Below, one piece after another: positions 31,394 through 40,271 of a stretch of 64,000 nt of DNA. The first letter of the stretch is position 1; every line of letters starts with the position of its first letter. The stretch covers positions 3,552,489 to 3,616,488 of the forward strand of contig CAVVHH010000002.1 in the NCBI GenBank assembly GCA_963748005.1, in the 5' to 3' direction. The notes beneath the pieces were generated by a model. That model was not told the DNA's origin and searched no databases. It saw nothing but the letters and a program-made list of their open reading frames with translations. The DNA comes from CAILZL01 sp963748005 (GTDB lineage Bacteria; Pseudomonadota; Gammaproteobacteria; Steroidobacterales; Steroidobacteraceae). Both the position numbers and the translations under genes were made by a program.

Positions 31394-31419
31394 AATATTT
31401 GGATCATCAGAGAAAACAC

Positions 31420-31986
31420 ATGAGCATCAAGTCAGACAAGTGGATTCGTCGCATGGCCGAACAACACGGCATGATCGAGCCGTTCGCGCCCGGGCAGGTG
31501 CGCATGAGCAATGAGCAGAAGATTATTTCCTACGGTACGTCCAGTTATGGCTATGACGTCCGCTGCGCCAACGAATTCAAGATCTTCACCAACATCAATT
31601 CAACCATTGTCGATCCCAAGAGCTTTGATCCCAACAGCTTTGTCGATGTGAAGGCGGATGTGTGCATCATTCCGCCGAATTCGTTTGCCCTGGCGCGCAC
31701 CGTGGAGTTCTTCCGCATTCCGCGCAGCGTGTTGACGGTGTGCCTGGGCAAGTCAACCTATGCACGCTGCGGGATCATCGTGAACGTCACGCCGCTGGAG
31801 CCTGAGTGGGAAGGTCACGTCACATTGGAATTTTCCAACACCACGCCGCTGCCCGCCAAGATTTACGCCCATGAAGGCGTGGCGCAGATGTTGTTCTTCG
31901 AGTCGGATGAAGTGTGCGAAACGTCTTATAAGGACCGCGGCGGCAAGTATCAGGGACAGACGGGTGTTACGCTGCCGAAGGCATAA
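31420..31986 (+). CDS. dcd: dCTP deaminase
   Basis: 188 aa, the standard length, from the ATG at 31420. It deaminates dCTP to dUTP, feeding dTMP synthesis. Family motifs: KIISYGTSSYGYDVR, FCLG-like VCLGKSTYARCGI, the catalytic glutamate in GHVTLEFSNTT, and a C-terminal KYQGQTGVTLPK. It follows apbC by 26 bp on the same strand, so cotranscription is likely. Confidence 0.97.
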   Translation: MSIKSDKWIRRMAEQHGMIEPFAPGQVRMSNEQKIISYGTSSYGYDVRCANEFKIFTNINSTIVDPKSFDPNSFVDVKADVCIIPPNSFALARTVEFFRIPRSVLTVCLGKSTYARCGIIVNVTPLEPEWEGHVTLEFSNTTPLPAKIYAHEGVAQMLFFESDEVCETSYKDRGGKYQGQTGVTLPKA

Positions 31987-32048
31987 GCATGCGTGGGGAC
32001 GGTTCGTGACCGAAGGGAATGGTTGATCCACGAACAACCCTGCAAAGA

Positions 32049-32071
32049 GGGTCGCTCGCGAGCGACCCCTA
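32049..32071. repeat. REP-like palindrome overlapping a stop codon
   Basis: A perfect 20-bp palindrome (GGGTCGCTCG-CGAGCGACCC, 32049-32068) is followed by CTA. On the minus strand this is TTGTAGGGGTCG, and TAG (32071-32069) is the stop of the DUF3108 gene. The arrangement is the same as at the HEAT-kinase stop. A degenerate partner (GGACGGTTCGTGACCG) lies at about 31997-32012. Confidence 0.65.
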
Positions 32072-32788
32072 CAATGCCTGATACGACTTCAGCTCCATGA
32101 CGATATCCACTTTGCCCTTGGTGCTGCGCTCGGCGCGCACCGGTATGTAGCCGAGCTGCGCAGCGTACCAGTAGCGGGTAGTGCGGCTGCTGCCCTTGCG
32201 TTCGCTCCTCAGCACTACGGTGTCGTATTCGCCTGAGTTCGTGCGCACCTTTGCAGTGCCGTTGCGCAGGATGGTGTATTCCTGCACTTCATCTCTTTCC
32301 AGCATGAGCAGTTCGCCGGGTTCACGTCTGGCCTGTAACGCCAGTGATGCTGCGAGCTGGATGGTCAGTCGATCCTGAGTACCTGCCGGTATCTGCAGGT
32401 TAAAGTCCTGATCCTTGTAGTGTCCACTGACGCTGTTGCTGTTCCAGTCGAACGTATAGCGGATGTCCCTGCTGGTGTCGTTGCTGCCGTCTTCGGAACT
32501 GAACTGCAACGGCTTGACGCTGCTGCCGTCAAACATCAGATGACTGGTGTCTTCGGCCTGATCGCTGGTGAACAGACTGCCCAGGAAATTCGGCAGCAGA
32601 TGCGAGCTGAACACATAGCGGCCATTGCCTGCGTTCTTGAGTGTGAATTCGATGTCACCGCCACTCATGCCTCGGTATTTGACGCTATAGCGCGCGGTAT
32701 AGGGCTTGAGCATCACACCGCTCTGCGCATTGACGGCCTGTGCAACCAGCAGCGCGCCCAGCAACAGGACAAGGAACTTGATGCGCAC
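32069..32788 (-). CDS. Exported DUF3108 protein
   Basis: 239 aa. Cleavable signal peptide (MRIKFLVLLLGALLVAQAVNA). The mature part matches DUF3108 periplasmic proteins: YTARYSVKYRGMSGGDIEF, RTTRYWYAAQLGYIPVRAE and a beta-rich profile. No function is established for the family. A DUF3108 gene downstream of purM-purN is a common gammaproteobacterial order; it starts 22 bp after purN's stop. Confidence 0.85.
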   Translation of the reverse strand: MRIKFLVLLLGALLVAQAVNAQSGVMLKPYTARYSVKYRGMSGGDIEFTLKNAGNGRYVFSSHLLPNFLGSLFTSDQAEDTSHLMFDGSSVKPLQFSSEDGSNDTSRDIRYTFDWNSNSVSGHYKDQDFNLQIPAGTQDRLTIQLAASLALQARREPGELLMLERDEVQEYTILRNGTAKVRTNSGEYDTVVLRSERKGSSRTTRYWYAAQLGYIPVRAERSTKGKVDIVMELKSYQAL

Positions 32789-32809
32789 GTTGATCCTTGA
32801 GTGTTTTAC

Positions 32810-33481
32810 TTAGGGTATGGAGCTCAAGACCTGCAGCGGCTCAGCAAGTTCCTGACCATCCAGCCAAACCTTGCCCTGGCTTGACTTGAGTCTGCCGCTG
32901 GCAAACAGGCGCACCGCTTCCGGATAAATGCGATGTTCCTGCTGCAGCACGCGCTGTGCCAGCGTTTGCGCCGTATCGTCGGCCAGCACCGGTACGTGCG
33001 CCTGGATCACCACCGGGCCGCCATCCAGATCTTCCGTTACAAAGTGCACGCTGGCGCCATGCTCGCTGTCGCCGGCTTCAAGTGCGCGCTGATGGGTGTG
33101 CAGGCCGCGGTACTTGGGCAGCAGCGAGGGATGAATGTTCAGCATGCAGTCGGCAAAGCGGCGAATGAAGTTGCCGCTGAGAATGCGCATGAAGCCGGCC
33201 AGCACCACCAGCTGCGGTGCGTAGCTGGCTACGAGGTCGGCGAGCGCAGCATCGAACTGTCCGCGTTCGGCAAACTGTTTCGGGCTGAGCACCCGCGTGG
33301 CGATTCCGAGTGCAGCGGCGGTCAGTAACCCCCTGGCATCGGCCCGATCACTGATGACGGCCTTGATGTTGATGGGCAGCTCGCCAACCCTGGCCAGCTC
33401 GGCAAGGCGCAACATGTTGCTGCCGGTCCCCGAAATCAGGACGACTACCGGCAGTTGCGTTGCAGCTTGCTGTTCAATCAT
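32810..33481 (-). CDS. purN: Phosphoribosylglycinamide formyltransferase
   Basis: 223 aa. Uses 10-formyl-THF to formylate GAR, the third step of purine synthesis. N-terminal ISGTGSNMLRL binds the GAR phosphate. Catalytic residues lie in LNIHPSLLPKYRGLHTHQRAL and GASVHFVTEDLDGGPVV. Its ATG overlaps the purM TGA by one base, so the two are translationally coupled. Confidence 0.97.
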   Translation of the reverse strand: MIEQQAATQLPVVVLISGTGSNMLRLAELARVGELPINIKAVISDRADARGLLTAAALGIATRVLSPKQFAERGQFDAALADLVASYAPQLVVLAGFMRILSGNFIRRFADCMLNIHPSLLPKYRGLHTHQRALEAGDSEHGASVHFVTEDLDGGPVVIQAHVPVLADDTAQTLAQRVLQQEHRIYPEAVRLFASGRLKSSQGKVWLDGQELAEPLQVLSSIP

Positions 33482-34518
33482 CAGGGTGTAACGACTACGC
33501 CACCATTGCCGGTGCGCACTTCGCCAATAATGAATGCGCCGGGTTCGCCAAGTGCGCGCAATGCTGCCAATGCCTTGTCGGCATTTTCTCTGGCTACGCA
33601 GATCGTCATGCCCACGCCGCAGTTGAAGGTGCGCAGCATCTCGTGTTCATCGATGTTGCCTTGTTGCTGCAACCACTGGAACACGGGCGGCAGTGCCCAG
33701 CTGCTGCGCCTGATCACCACTTCAAGACCTTCGGGCACAACGCGCGGAATGTTTTCCAGCAAACCACCGCCGGTGATATGTGCCACGCCATGGACGGGCA
33801 ATTGCTGCATCAGCGCCAGCACGGTTTTCACATAGATCCGCGTCGGGGCAAGCAGCGCGTCATACAGGTTGGCATCGCCCACCCTGGTCTGTGGCGTGGC
33901 CTTGGCGCGTTCCAGCAACTTGCGAATCAACGAATAGCCGTTGGAATGCGGACCGGAGGAGGGCAGCGCAATCAGTACATCGCCCGCTCTGGTGTTGCTG
34001 CCATCGATGATCTGGTCTTTCTCAACGATGCCGACTGAAAACCCAGCCAGATCGTAATCCCCGGCGGCATACATGCCGGGCATTTCAGCAGTTTCACCAC
34101 CAATGAGTGCGCAGCCAGCCTGCACGCAGCCCTCGACAATGCCCTTGATCACCGATTCGGCGACATCGACATTCAGTTTACCGGTGGCGTAGTAGTCCAG
34201 AAAGTAGAGCGGTTCCGCGCCTTGCACCACCACGTCGTTGACGCACATGCCGACCAGATCGATGCCGATGGTGTCGTGTCGACCGGTTTCAATGGCTAGG
34301 CGCAGCTTGGTGCCGACACCGTCGGTACCGGAAACCAGCACCGGCTTGCGATACCGGTCCAGGGGCACTTCAAACAATGCACCGAAGCCACCCAGACCAC
34401 CCAAAACTTCCCTGCGCATCGAGCGTTTGACATGTGGCTTGATGCGGTCAACGAGCGCTTCGCCAGCGTCAATATCAACACCAGCGTCGCGATAAGTCAG
34501 GGATTGTGGGTCGGACAT
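33481..34518 (-). CDS. purM: Phosphoribosylformylglycinamidine cyclo-ligase
   Basis: 345 aa from the ATG at 34518, the same length as E. coli PurM. An open frame to 34656 has no family similarity upstream of MSDPQSLTYRDAGVDIDAG and is rejected. It makes AIR from FGAM with ATP. Motifs: VSGTDGVGTKLRLA, GGETAEMPGMY and AHITGGGLLENIPRV. First gene of purM-purN. Confidence 0.98.
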   Translation of the reverse strand: MSDPQSLTYRDAGVDIDAGEALVDRIKPHVKRSMRREVLGGLGGFGALFEVPLDRYRKPVLVSGTDGVGTKLRLAIETGRHDTIGIDLVGMCVNDVVVQGAEPLYFLDYYATGKLNVDVAESVIKGIVEGCVQAGCALIGGETAEMPGMYAAGDYDLAGFSVGIVEKDQIIDGSNTRAGDVLIALPSSGPHSNGYSLIRKLLERAKATPQTRVGDANLYDALLAPTRIYVKTVLALMQQLPVHGVAHITGGGLLENIPRVVPEGLEVVIRRSSWALPPVFQWLQQQGNIDEHEMLRTFNCGVGMTICVARENADKALAALRALGEPGAFIIGEVRTGNGGVVVTP

Positions 34519-34632
34519 GAAAAAACTCAGCAGGCTGTCGGGAAATTTGCAAATGGTCGCACCGTCGCGGTGCAGCCATCCGGGCTGTGCTATTTTACAC
34601 AGCCAATCAACGCACTGAATGCAAATCACGGC

Positions 34633-35649
34633 ATGCATACTCAGCTTCAGAACCAATTGCCACGCTTTGGCCCCCTGACCATGTCAATTTGGTTGTGTCT
34701 GGCATGCCTGATGTTCGGCACGCTGAGCGAACCGGCGCGGGCGGTTACCGTCAATGGACTTTACGAGGCAACCGTGCGGGTCAAGGACCGCAGCGAGGCC
34801 GCGCGTAATGCGGCTTTTGCATCGGCCCTGGCTGTGGTACTGGTCAAGGTGAGCGGTCGCAGCGATGCTCCCGCGCGTATCGGTGCGGCGGCCAACAGTG
34901 CCGGTCGTTACGTGCAGCGCTTCAGCTACTTGACCAATGGCCAGCTGGAAGTGGGCTTCGAGAGCACCGCCATAAACAACATGCTGGAGCAGGCCGGGTT
35001 GCCGCTGTGGGATCGTGAACGCCCGAATACGCTGGTGGTCTACCCGCAGGCGTTGCAAGGGGTGCGCGAGGCCAATATGGCGACTGAGCAGGCGGCCAAG
35101 GTGCGCGGGGTGCCGATTGTCTGGGCCAGCGCTGAAACCAGCGAACAATTGCCGACCAGTAATCTGCAACAACTGCGGGAACTGGCGCGGCGCTATGACG
35201 CATCGGCAATACTCATCGCGCGACCTGGTCCGGGTGAGGCCTCGATTGCCAATCTGCGTTGGCAGCTGGTGTTCAACGACGCCAGCCAGGAAATGTCAGG
35301 AGCGGCGGAAGCGGGCCCCAATCTCGCCGCTGAAGTGCTGGGGCGTTACTACGCCACTACCAGCAAGGAATCGCTGCGCCTGGTCATGGAGGTTTCAGGC
35401 GTGGACAACCTTGACGCGTATGCCAGAACCGTCAGCTATCTCAGTGGTCTGGTGATGGTGCGTGCGGTATCGGTGGAAGCGCTGCGTGCCGATGTGCTGC
35501 GCGTGAGCCTGGAGGTGCGCGGCAACCAGGAGTCCTTGCGGCGCACCCTGGCGGTGGACCAGAAGCTTGTCGAGGTTGCACCGGGTTCAACAACTGCCAC
35601 GCAAGCCGGCGACTCATCAGTGCCACTTGCGTATCGCTATCGTCCTTAG
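34633..35649 (+). CDS. DUF2066 exported protein
   Basis: 338 aa from the ATG at 34633; an ATG at 34681 is an equally good start. Either way a signal sequence is present (MSIWLCLACLMFGTLSEPARA). The mature protein matches DUF2066 (ATVRVKDRSEAARNAAFASA, VLVKVSGRSD). Function unknown. It is divergent from purM and leads into the pgsA-like and hda genes, an order shared by many gammaproteobacteria. Confidence 0.85.
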   Translation: MHTQLQNQLPRFGPLTMSIWLCLACLMFGTLSEPARAVTVNGLYEATVRVKDRSEAARNAAFASALAVVLVKVSGRSDAPARIGAAANSAGRYVQRFSYLTNGQLEVGFESTAINNMLEQAGLPLWDRERPNTLVVYPQALQGVREANMATEQAAKVRGVPIVWASAETSEQLPTSNLQQLRELARRYDASAILIARPGPGEASIANLRWQLVFNDASQEMSGAAEAGPNLAAEVLGRYYATTSKESLRLVMEVSGVDNLDAYARTVSYLSGLVMVRAVSVEALRADVLRVSLEVRGNQESLRRTLAVDQKLVEVAPGSTTATQAGDSSVPLAYRYRP

Positions 35650-35664
35650 TAACGATACCGCACC

Positions 35665-36237
35665 ATGAGTCTGCGCTGGCTGCCAAACGGATTGTGTGTG
35701 TTGCGCATGTTGCTGGCACCACCGACGGCCTGGTTGTTGCTGCAGGACGAGTATTGGGCCACGCTGCTGGTGTTTTTCGTAGCTGCCGTGACTGATGCGG
35801 CTGACGGCTATCTGGCAAAGCGCTTTCAATGGGAAACCGAACTGGGCAAGGCGCTGGATCCACTGGCGGACAAGCTGCTGCTGGTGACTGCCTACATCAC
35901 GCTGGTGTGGCTGGGAATGATTCCAGCCTGGCTGGCGATACTGGTGGTAGTGCGCGATGTGTTGATTACCGGCGGCGCGATTGCCTATCGTGTGCTGTAT
36001 GGGCCGATTACCGGTGCGACACCGACCCTGATCAGCAAACTCAATACGCTGATGCAGATTCTGTACGTGTTTGCAGTGGTGTGGTCGGCGGCCATGGGCT
36101 GGACCATGCAGGCGACCATTCATGCTGCAGCCTGGCTGGTGGCAATTACTACCGTGAGCAGCGGCATGGATTACGTCATTACCTACAGCCGACGTGCAGT
36201 TTTGGCCAGCAGGAACAAGCGCCAGCATGGCCGCTGA
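35665..36237 (+). CDS. CDP-alcohol phosphatidyltransferase (PgsA-like)
   Basis: 190 aa, six membrane helices. The CDP-alcohol motif is nearly complete: D44, D47, G48, A51, G61, D65, D69 (TDAADGYLAKRFQ ... GKALDPLADK). The usual arginine after alanine is lysine (K52). It probably makes a phospholipid such as PG-phosphate from CDP-diacylglycerol, but the acceptor cannot be told. It overlaps hda by 11 bp. Confidence 0.88.
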   Translation: MSLRWLPNGLCVLRMLLAPPTAWLLLQDEYWATLLVFFVAAVTDAADGYLAKRFQWETELGKALDPLADKLLLVTAYITLVWLGMIPAWLAILVVVRDVLITGGAIAYRVLYGPITGATPTLISKLNTLMQILYVFAVVWSAAMGWTMQATIHAAAWLVAITTVSSGMDYVITYSRRAVLASRNKRQHGR

Positions 36238-36946
36238 AGGTCGCAGTGCGCCACGGCAGTTGCCGTTGCCAATACGGTTGCGCGCCAGTTCCGTGTTTGC
36301 CAGCTATCACGCCGGACCCAACGCAGATGTTGTAGCGCTCCTTAGCGACCTGTCGGTTGTTGCTACCCCGGCGCTGTTTGTGTATGGCGCACCCGGCGTG
36401 GGCAAGTCGCATCTGTTGCAGGCGTTATGCGCACGCGCTGGCGAGCAGCGGCGGGCGGCTAGCTACTTGCCACTGCGTGAGCTTGCTGTGTATGGACCGG
36501 AGTTGCTTGCCGGTGCCGAGCAGATGGCGATGGTGTGTCTGGATGATGCGGGTACGGTGTTGACGCAGCCGGACTGGAACCGTGCGTTGTTCAATCTGTA
36601 TCGCGAACTTGAGGAACGCGGCGGCAAACTAGTGCTGGCGGGTGAGCAACCACCTGCAGCCATTGCGTTTGCATTGCGCGACCTGTCTTCACGGGTGCTG
36701 GCCGGCACGGTGTTGCGGGTGCAGCCATTGGCTGAACTGGATCAGATTGCGGCGCTGCGGCTGCATGCCGGGCAACGCGGTCTGGAGCTGCCCGATGACG
36801 TGGCAAATTTTCTGCTGCGACGCCTGCCGCGCGACATGCGCTCCCTATGTGATTTTCTGGATGAACTGGATCTGGCTTCGCTCACTGCGCAGCGCCGGCT
36901 CACCGTGCCCTTTGTCAGCCAGATCCTGTCACGGCAACAGAAGTAG
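36227..36946 (+). CDS. hda: DnaA regulatory inactivator Hda
   Basis: 239 aa from the ATG at 36227. AAA+ protein homologous to DnaA domain III but without the DNA-binding domain. An N-terminal sliding-clamp motif, QLPLPI, lies at residues 11-16. The P-loop is YGAPGVGKSHLL, Walker B is MVCLDDAG, and sensor 2 is RRLPRDMRSL. Bound to the DNA-loaded beta clamp, it stimulates DnaA-ATP hydrolysis to prevent over-initiation. Confidence 0.95.
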   Translation: MAAEGRSAPRQLPLPIRLRASSVFASYHAGPNADVVALLSDLSVVATPALFVYGAPGVGKSHLLQALCARAGEQRRAASYLPLRELAVYGPELLAGAEQMAMVCLDDAGTVLTQPDWNRALFNLYRELEERGGKLVLAGEQPPAAIAFALRDLSSRVLAGTVLRVQPLAELDQIAALRLHAGQRGLELPDDVANFLLRRLPRDMRSLCDFLDELDLASLTAQRRLTVPFVSQILSRQQK

Positions 36947-37001
36947 TCTGTTGCTGCAGCTCCGATGAATACCGGCAAATATGCCGTTTGCAGCGTTCCA
37001 T

Positions 37002-37532
37002 CTAATTGTCCTTGCGACCCTTGCCGCGATTCCGTTCGTAGTCCTTGCGATTGTTGTCGTTGTAATAACGGTTGCCGCGATCGGCATCCTGCCAGTTGCG
37101 ATCCTGGCGATCATCGCGGTCGCTGTAGCGATTGTTGTAATAATAGTCGCGCTCATTGTAGCGGTAGTCGTTACGATAATTGCTGCGGTAATAAGGCACA
37201 TACACCCTGTTGTACCAGTCATCCTGGACAAAGTAGACCGGCCGGCCACAGGCAGTATAGCGACCGCAATACTGGCGCCAGTTTCTGGAATGACCGGGCG
37301 GCACCCGCAGATAAATCGGTGCGTACACAACGCCACGCGGTGCATATTCGGCAATCATTGGTCGCGTGTAGATCACTTGTGGTCGTGCAACATGACCGAT
37401 ATCGATCTGGCCGTAGAAGCCCGGCTGACCAATGCTGATTGAGACACCGACATCGGAGCTCATGGCCGGCGTGGCAACAGCCGCCAGCGCAACAGTGGCG
37501 AGTAATGCGGCTGGTAAGGATAGGCGTTTCAT
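37002..37532 (-). CDS. Exported low-complexity protein, function unknown
   Basis: 176 aa from the ATG at 37532. Signal peptide MKRLSLPAALLATVALAAVA with cleavage near AMSS. Then a short conserved-looking segment (GFYGQIDIG, RPQVIYTRPMIAE, two cysteines in QYCGRYTACGRPVYFVQ). The last 70 residues are rich in Tyr, Asn, Asp and Arg. Similar short exported proteins occur widely in proteobacteria without a known role. It is convergent with hda. Confidence 0.75.
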   Translation of the reverse strand: MKRLSLPAALLATVALAAVATPAMSSDVGVSISIGQPGFYGQIDIGHVARPQVIYTRPMIAEYAPRGVVYAPIYLRVPPGHSRNWRQYCGRYTACGRPVYFVQDDWYNRVYVPYYRSNYRNDYRYNERDYYYNNRYSDRDDRQDRNWQDADRGNRYYNDNNRKDYERNRGKGRKDN

Positions 37533-37919
37533 TGGTATCCCCTCGGTAACTTGGATGATCAGGCAGGTAAAGAAGCACCGCCTTATCCATGGACAGCAAC
37601 ATACCTGCATAAATTCCCGCAGATTGCTGTCTGTTTACGTGTACAGATGTATCGATGCTGGCGTTCAGGAAGCGTTCATCTATGCCAGCCTCACGAAGGC
37701 TTTCATCAAGCTATCTCAGGCGATTGATCCAGCGGTTGCTGCGGTAACGGCCAAAGATGCCCATGATACGGCGCCTTGCATCGGCAGGTTCGGAGGGCAG
37801 CAATTGATCGGATCCGGAGCTATGATCGCAGTGACCACAATGCAAAGCGTACACACGGCTCAAACGCGCCGCAGTCGTGCGGCCCGGTTTGCAAACTCAG
37901 AATAACCTGGAGGTTCAAC
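37533..37919. other. Intergenic region with no recognised gene
   Basis: 387 bp between divergent genes. Frames through it (from 37432 and 37776) lack family resemblance or ribosome sites. Only the ribosome-binding site CTGGAGGTT before 37920 is clear. Imperfect inverted pieces (AAGGCTTTCATC / GAAGCGTTCATC-like) are seen but not convincing. Confidence 0.5.
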
Positions 37920-38735
37920 ATGCGGTTAAAGGAAAGTGCTGTCTGCATTGCATCCCTGTTCGCGCTCATCATGATCCCGCAGACACTCTGGGCTCAGGAG
38001 CCGGGTGCGGCTGTTGTTGCGGATACGGATGAAAGCCGGATTGCCGATCTCATCGCCGCTTCGCACATTCTGGCTGCGCGCGGGATTATCGATGGCCGTG
38101 GTCATGTCAGCGTACGTTCAGCAAGAAATCCCGCTCACTATTTCATGGCAAGGATGATGCCTCCGGGCGAAGTGAGGCGCAGCGATATCGTGGAGCTCGA
38201 TGCAGACAGCAAACCGGTGAGCGGCGACGCTCCCAATGTACATGTTGTCAGTGAACGCTTTATTCATGGAGAAATCTATCGCAAGCGCAGTGACATTCAG
38301 GCCGTTGTTCATTGTCATCCCGTGGAAGTACTGCCCTTCACGGTGACACAGGCGCCTTTCAAGGCCGTCATTCATACCGCCTCTTTCCTCGGTAGTGAAC
38401 CAGCGCCGGTGTTCGACTTGCGGAGTGTGGAAGGCGAAGACAATCGCATGCTGGTTACCAACAAGGTAAGTGGTGCTGCACTTGCAACCACGCTTGGTGC
38501 GCGTTCGGTGGTGCTCATGCGCGGCCACGGCATGTCGGTAGGCGCAGCATCAGTTCCTGATGTCGTATTCAGAAGCATCTACACCATCCTGAATGCCGAG
38601 GTTGAGACGAAGGCCCTGAGGCTTGGAACCCCGGTGTTCTTGAACAAATTTGAAAGTCAGACTGGGCAGTTGGTTGGGCCGCTTTGGGAAAACTGGAAGA
38701 AGCAGGTGGAGAACGGGAAGGGTGAGAGTCAGTAA
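37920..38735 (+). CDS. Class II aldolase/adducin-family protein with signal peptide
   Basis: 271 aa from the ATG at 37920 (GGAGG 8 nt upstream). A signal peptide ends near IPQTLWAQ. The domain has the class II metal ligands H131 and H133 (AVVHCHPVEV) and H203 (MRGHGMSVGAA), and the acidic residue E118 (FIHGEIYRK). Characterised members are cytoplasmic sugar-phosphate aldolases, so export is unusual. Substrate unknown. Confidence 0.85.
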   Translation: MRLKESAVCIASLFALIMIPQTLWAQEPGAAVVADTDESRIADLIAASHILAARGIIDGRGHVSVRSARNPAHYFMARMMPPGEVRRSDIVELDADSKPVSGDAPNVHVVSERFIHGEIYRKRSDIQAVVHCHPVEVLPFTVTQAPFKAVIHTASFLGSEPAPVFDLRSVEGEDNRMLVTNKVSGAALATTLGARSVVLMRGHGMSVGAASVPDVVFRSIYTILNAEVETKALRLGTPVFLNKFESQTGQLVGPLWENWKKQVENGKGESQ

Positions 38736-38797
38736 ACGCGGTGGCTGGCAGCTGTGTCGATATACGTGCAGCCAGACGGTTTGCATACAGGACCATG

Positions 38798-40091
38798 TGT
38801 GCTTTCGGGCACATAGGTTACACATCGTTCCGAGCACATAGGTAACACTTTCAGGCCTTTGCGGGAGACACGCAAATGCCATGGCGGGAGTGTTGCAGAA
38901 TGGATGAGCGAATGCGTTTCGTGGCCCGATTGCTGGATGGGGAGAAGATGGCGGCCTTGTGCCGCGAGTTCGATATCTCCCGTAAAACCGGCTACAAGAT
39001 TTTCTCGCGCTATAAAGACTGCGGCTTGCAGGGGTTGAACGACCGCTCCCGCAGGCCCTCTCGGCACGCCAATCGCCTGCCTTTCCAGATCGAGAAGCGC
39101 ATCGTCCAGCTCAAAAAGGAATATCCCAGCTGGGGTGCGCCGAAGATCCGCGAGAAGCTCAAACGTTGCCACAGCGATCTGTCTGTGCCGGCCATCAGCA
39201 CTGTACATGCCATCCTGGATCGACATGGCTTGGTCAGTCGAGGACGCAGGCCGCGTTACAAAGCGCAGGGGACCGCGCTGGCGCATCCCGCAGTGCCTAA
39301 CGCTTTATGGTGCGCAGACTTCAAGGGCGAGTTCATGCTCACCGACCGACGCTACTGCTATCCGCTGACCATTACCGACTTCGCCAGCCGGTACCTGCTG
39401 TGTTGTGACGCCCTCAGCACCACTCAAGAAACCTACGCTTTCACTGTATTTGAGCGTGCATTTAAGGACTTCGGACTGCCCTTGGCCATTCGCACCGACA
39501 ATGGCGTGCCGTTCGCCAGCCGCAGTGCCTTTTTTGGCTTGAGCAAGCTCTCCGTATGGTGGTTGCGACTGGGGATCGGCATCGAACGCATCCAACCCGG
39601 CAACCCTCAACAAAACGGCCGGCATGAGCGGATGCATCTGACTTTGAAAAAAGAAGCCACTCGCCCGGCCGGCAGAAACTTCCTCCAGCAGCAAGCCAAG
39701 TTCGATCACTTCACGCACCAGTACAACTTCGAGCGTCCACACCAGGCGTTGGGTATGAAGTATCCGGCAGAGCTTTACAGCCCGTCGCCGCGGCCCTATC
39801 AAGGCGTAGGCGAGCTGAACTACCCCTTGCACGACCGCACGATCACGGTCACCACCTGTGGCCGCATCTGCATTGGCCGCAGGAAAATCAACCTCAGCCA
39901 GGTCTTCGCCGGACAAAATGTCGGCATCAAGGAGGTCAGCGAAAAAATATGGCTCGTAACCTTCATGCACTATGACTTAGGGTTCTTCGATCACGAGACA
40001 GGGCGGGTGGAATGTGCAGAGAATCCCTTCGCTGCTAAAGTGTCACCCATGTCTCCGGTATAAACCGTTACCCATGTGTCCGGAATGGACC
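38798..40091 (+). mobile_element. IS481-family insertion sequence, copy 1
   Basis: Bounded by imperfect inverted ends: left TGTGCTTTCGGGCACATAGG, right (reverse strand) GGTCCATTCCGGACACATGG. A second, weaker copy of each end motif lies 20-30 bp inside (GAGCACATAGGTAACAC; GAGACATGGGTGACAC). The left flank reads GGACCATG. The right flank does not repeat it beyond GGACC. The right end lies 9 bp from a displaced tRNA-Pro 3' end. Confidence 0.88.
38876..40063 (+). CDS. IS481-family transposase
   Basis: 395 aa. N-terminal HTH (MAALCREFDISRKTGYKIF), a second HTH around 75-125, then an rve/DDE core with D148 (LWCADFKGEF), D208 (AIRTDNGVPF) and E251 (QQNGRHERMH). The C-terminal domain is typical of the family. 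Its protein is identical to that of copy 2 at 62738-63925. An ATG at 38903 is an alternative start. Confidence 0.95.
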   Translation: MPWRECCRMDERMRFVARLLDGEKMAALCREFDISRKTGYKIFSRYKDCGLQGLNDRSRRPSRHANRLPFQIEKRIVQLKKEYPSWGAPKIREKLKRCHSDLSVPAISTVHAILDRHGLVSRGRRPRYKAQGTALAHPAVPNALWCADFKGEFMLTDRRYCYPLTITDFASRYLLCCDALSTTQETYAFTVFERAFKDFGLPLAIRTDNGVPFASRSAFFGLSKLSVWWLRLGIGIERIQPGNPQQNGRHERMHLTLKKEATRPAGRNFLQQQAKFDHFTHQYNFERPHQALGMKYPAELYSPSPRPYQGVGELNYPLHDRTITVTTCGRICIGRRKINLSQVFAGQNVGIKEVSEKIWLVTFMHYDLGFFDHETGRVECAENPFAAKVSPMSPV

Positions 40092-40098
40092 TTAGGAA

Positions 40099-40147
40099 AT
40101 TGGTCGGGGTGACAGGACTTGAACATGCGACCTCTACGTCCCGAACG
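40099..40147. repeat. Left attachment site (tRNA-Pro 3' fragment)
   Basis: It matches 51406-51454 at 48 of 49 positions; the mismatch is A versus C in GAACATGCGA / GAACCTGCGA. It covers the CCA end, T arm, variable region and 3' half of the anticodon arm, then diverges. The rest of the tRNA is absent here. Confidence 0.93.
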
Positions 40148-40241
40148 AGATTTTAGGGGGTTTTGGATCAATGGGTTACATGCTAAGTGATTGAATTATA
40201 AGATAGTGTAACTTTGCGACATTTCGCGATATAGTCCCATT

Positions 40242-40261
40242 TGCAGTTACCCTGCAGTTAC
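40242..40261. repeat. Integrase arm-type repeats, left pair
   Basis: Two copies of TGCAGTTAC (40242-40250, 40253-40261) spaced 11 bp apart, just upstream of the integrase start. The same word occurs three times at the other end of the element. Such paired arrays flanking att cores are characteristic of arm-type binding sites of lambda-like integrases. Confidence 0.65.
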
Positions 40262-40271
40262 GGAGCAAATC

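Noticed and set aside
34432..34632. N-terminal extension of the DUF2066 gene
   Set aside because: It overlaps the purM start and promoter region and is not like the family; the signal peptide begins downstream.
37002..37532. Amyloid or prion-like secreted protein
   Set aside because: The Tyr/Asn/Asp-rich tail is suggestive but no repeat units or secretion partners are seen.
40099..40175. Second tRNA-Pro gene
   Set aside because: Only the 3' 49 bp match; the sequence then diverges, so it is an att fragment, not a tRNA.
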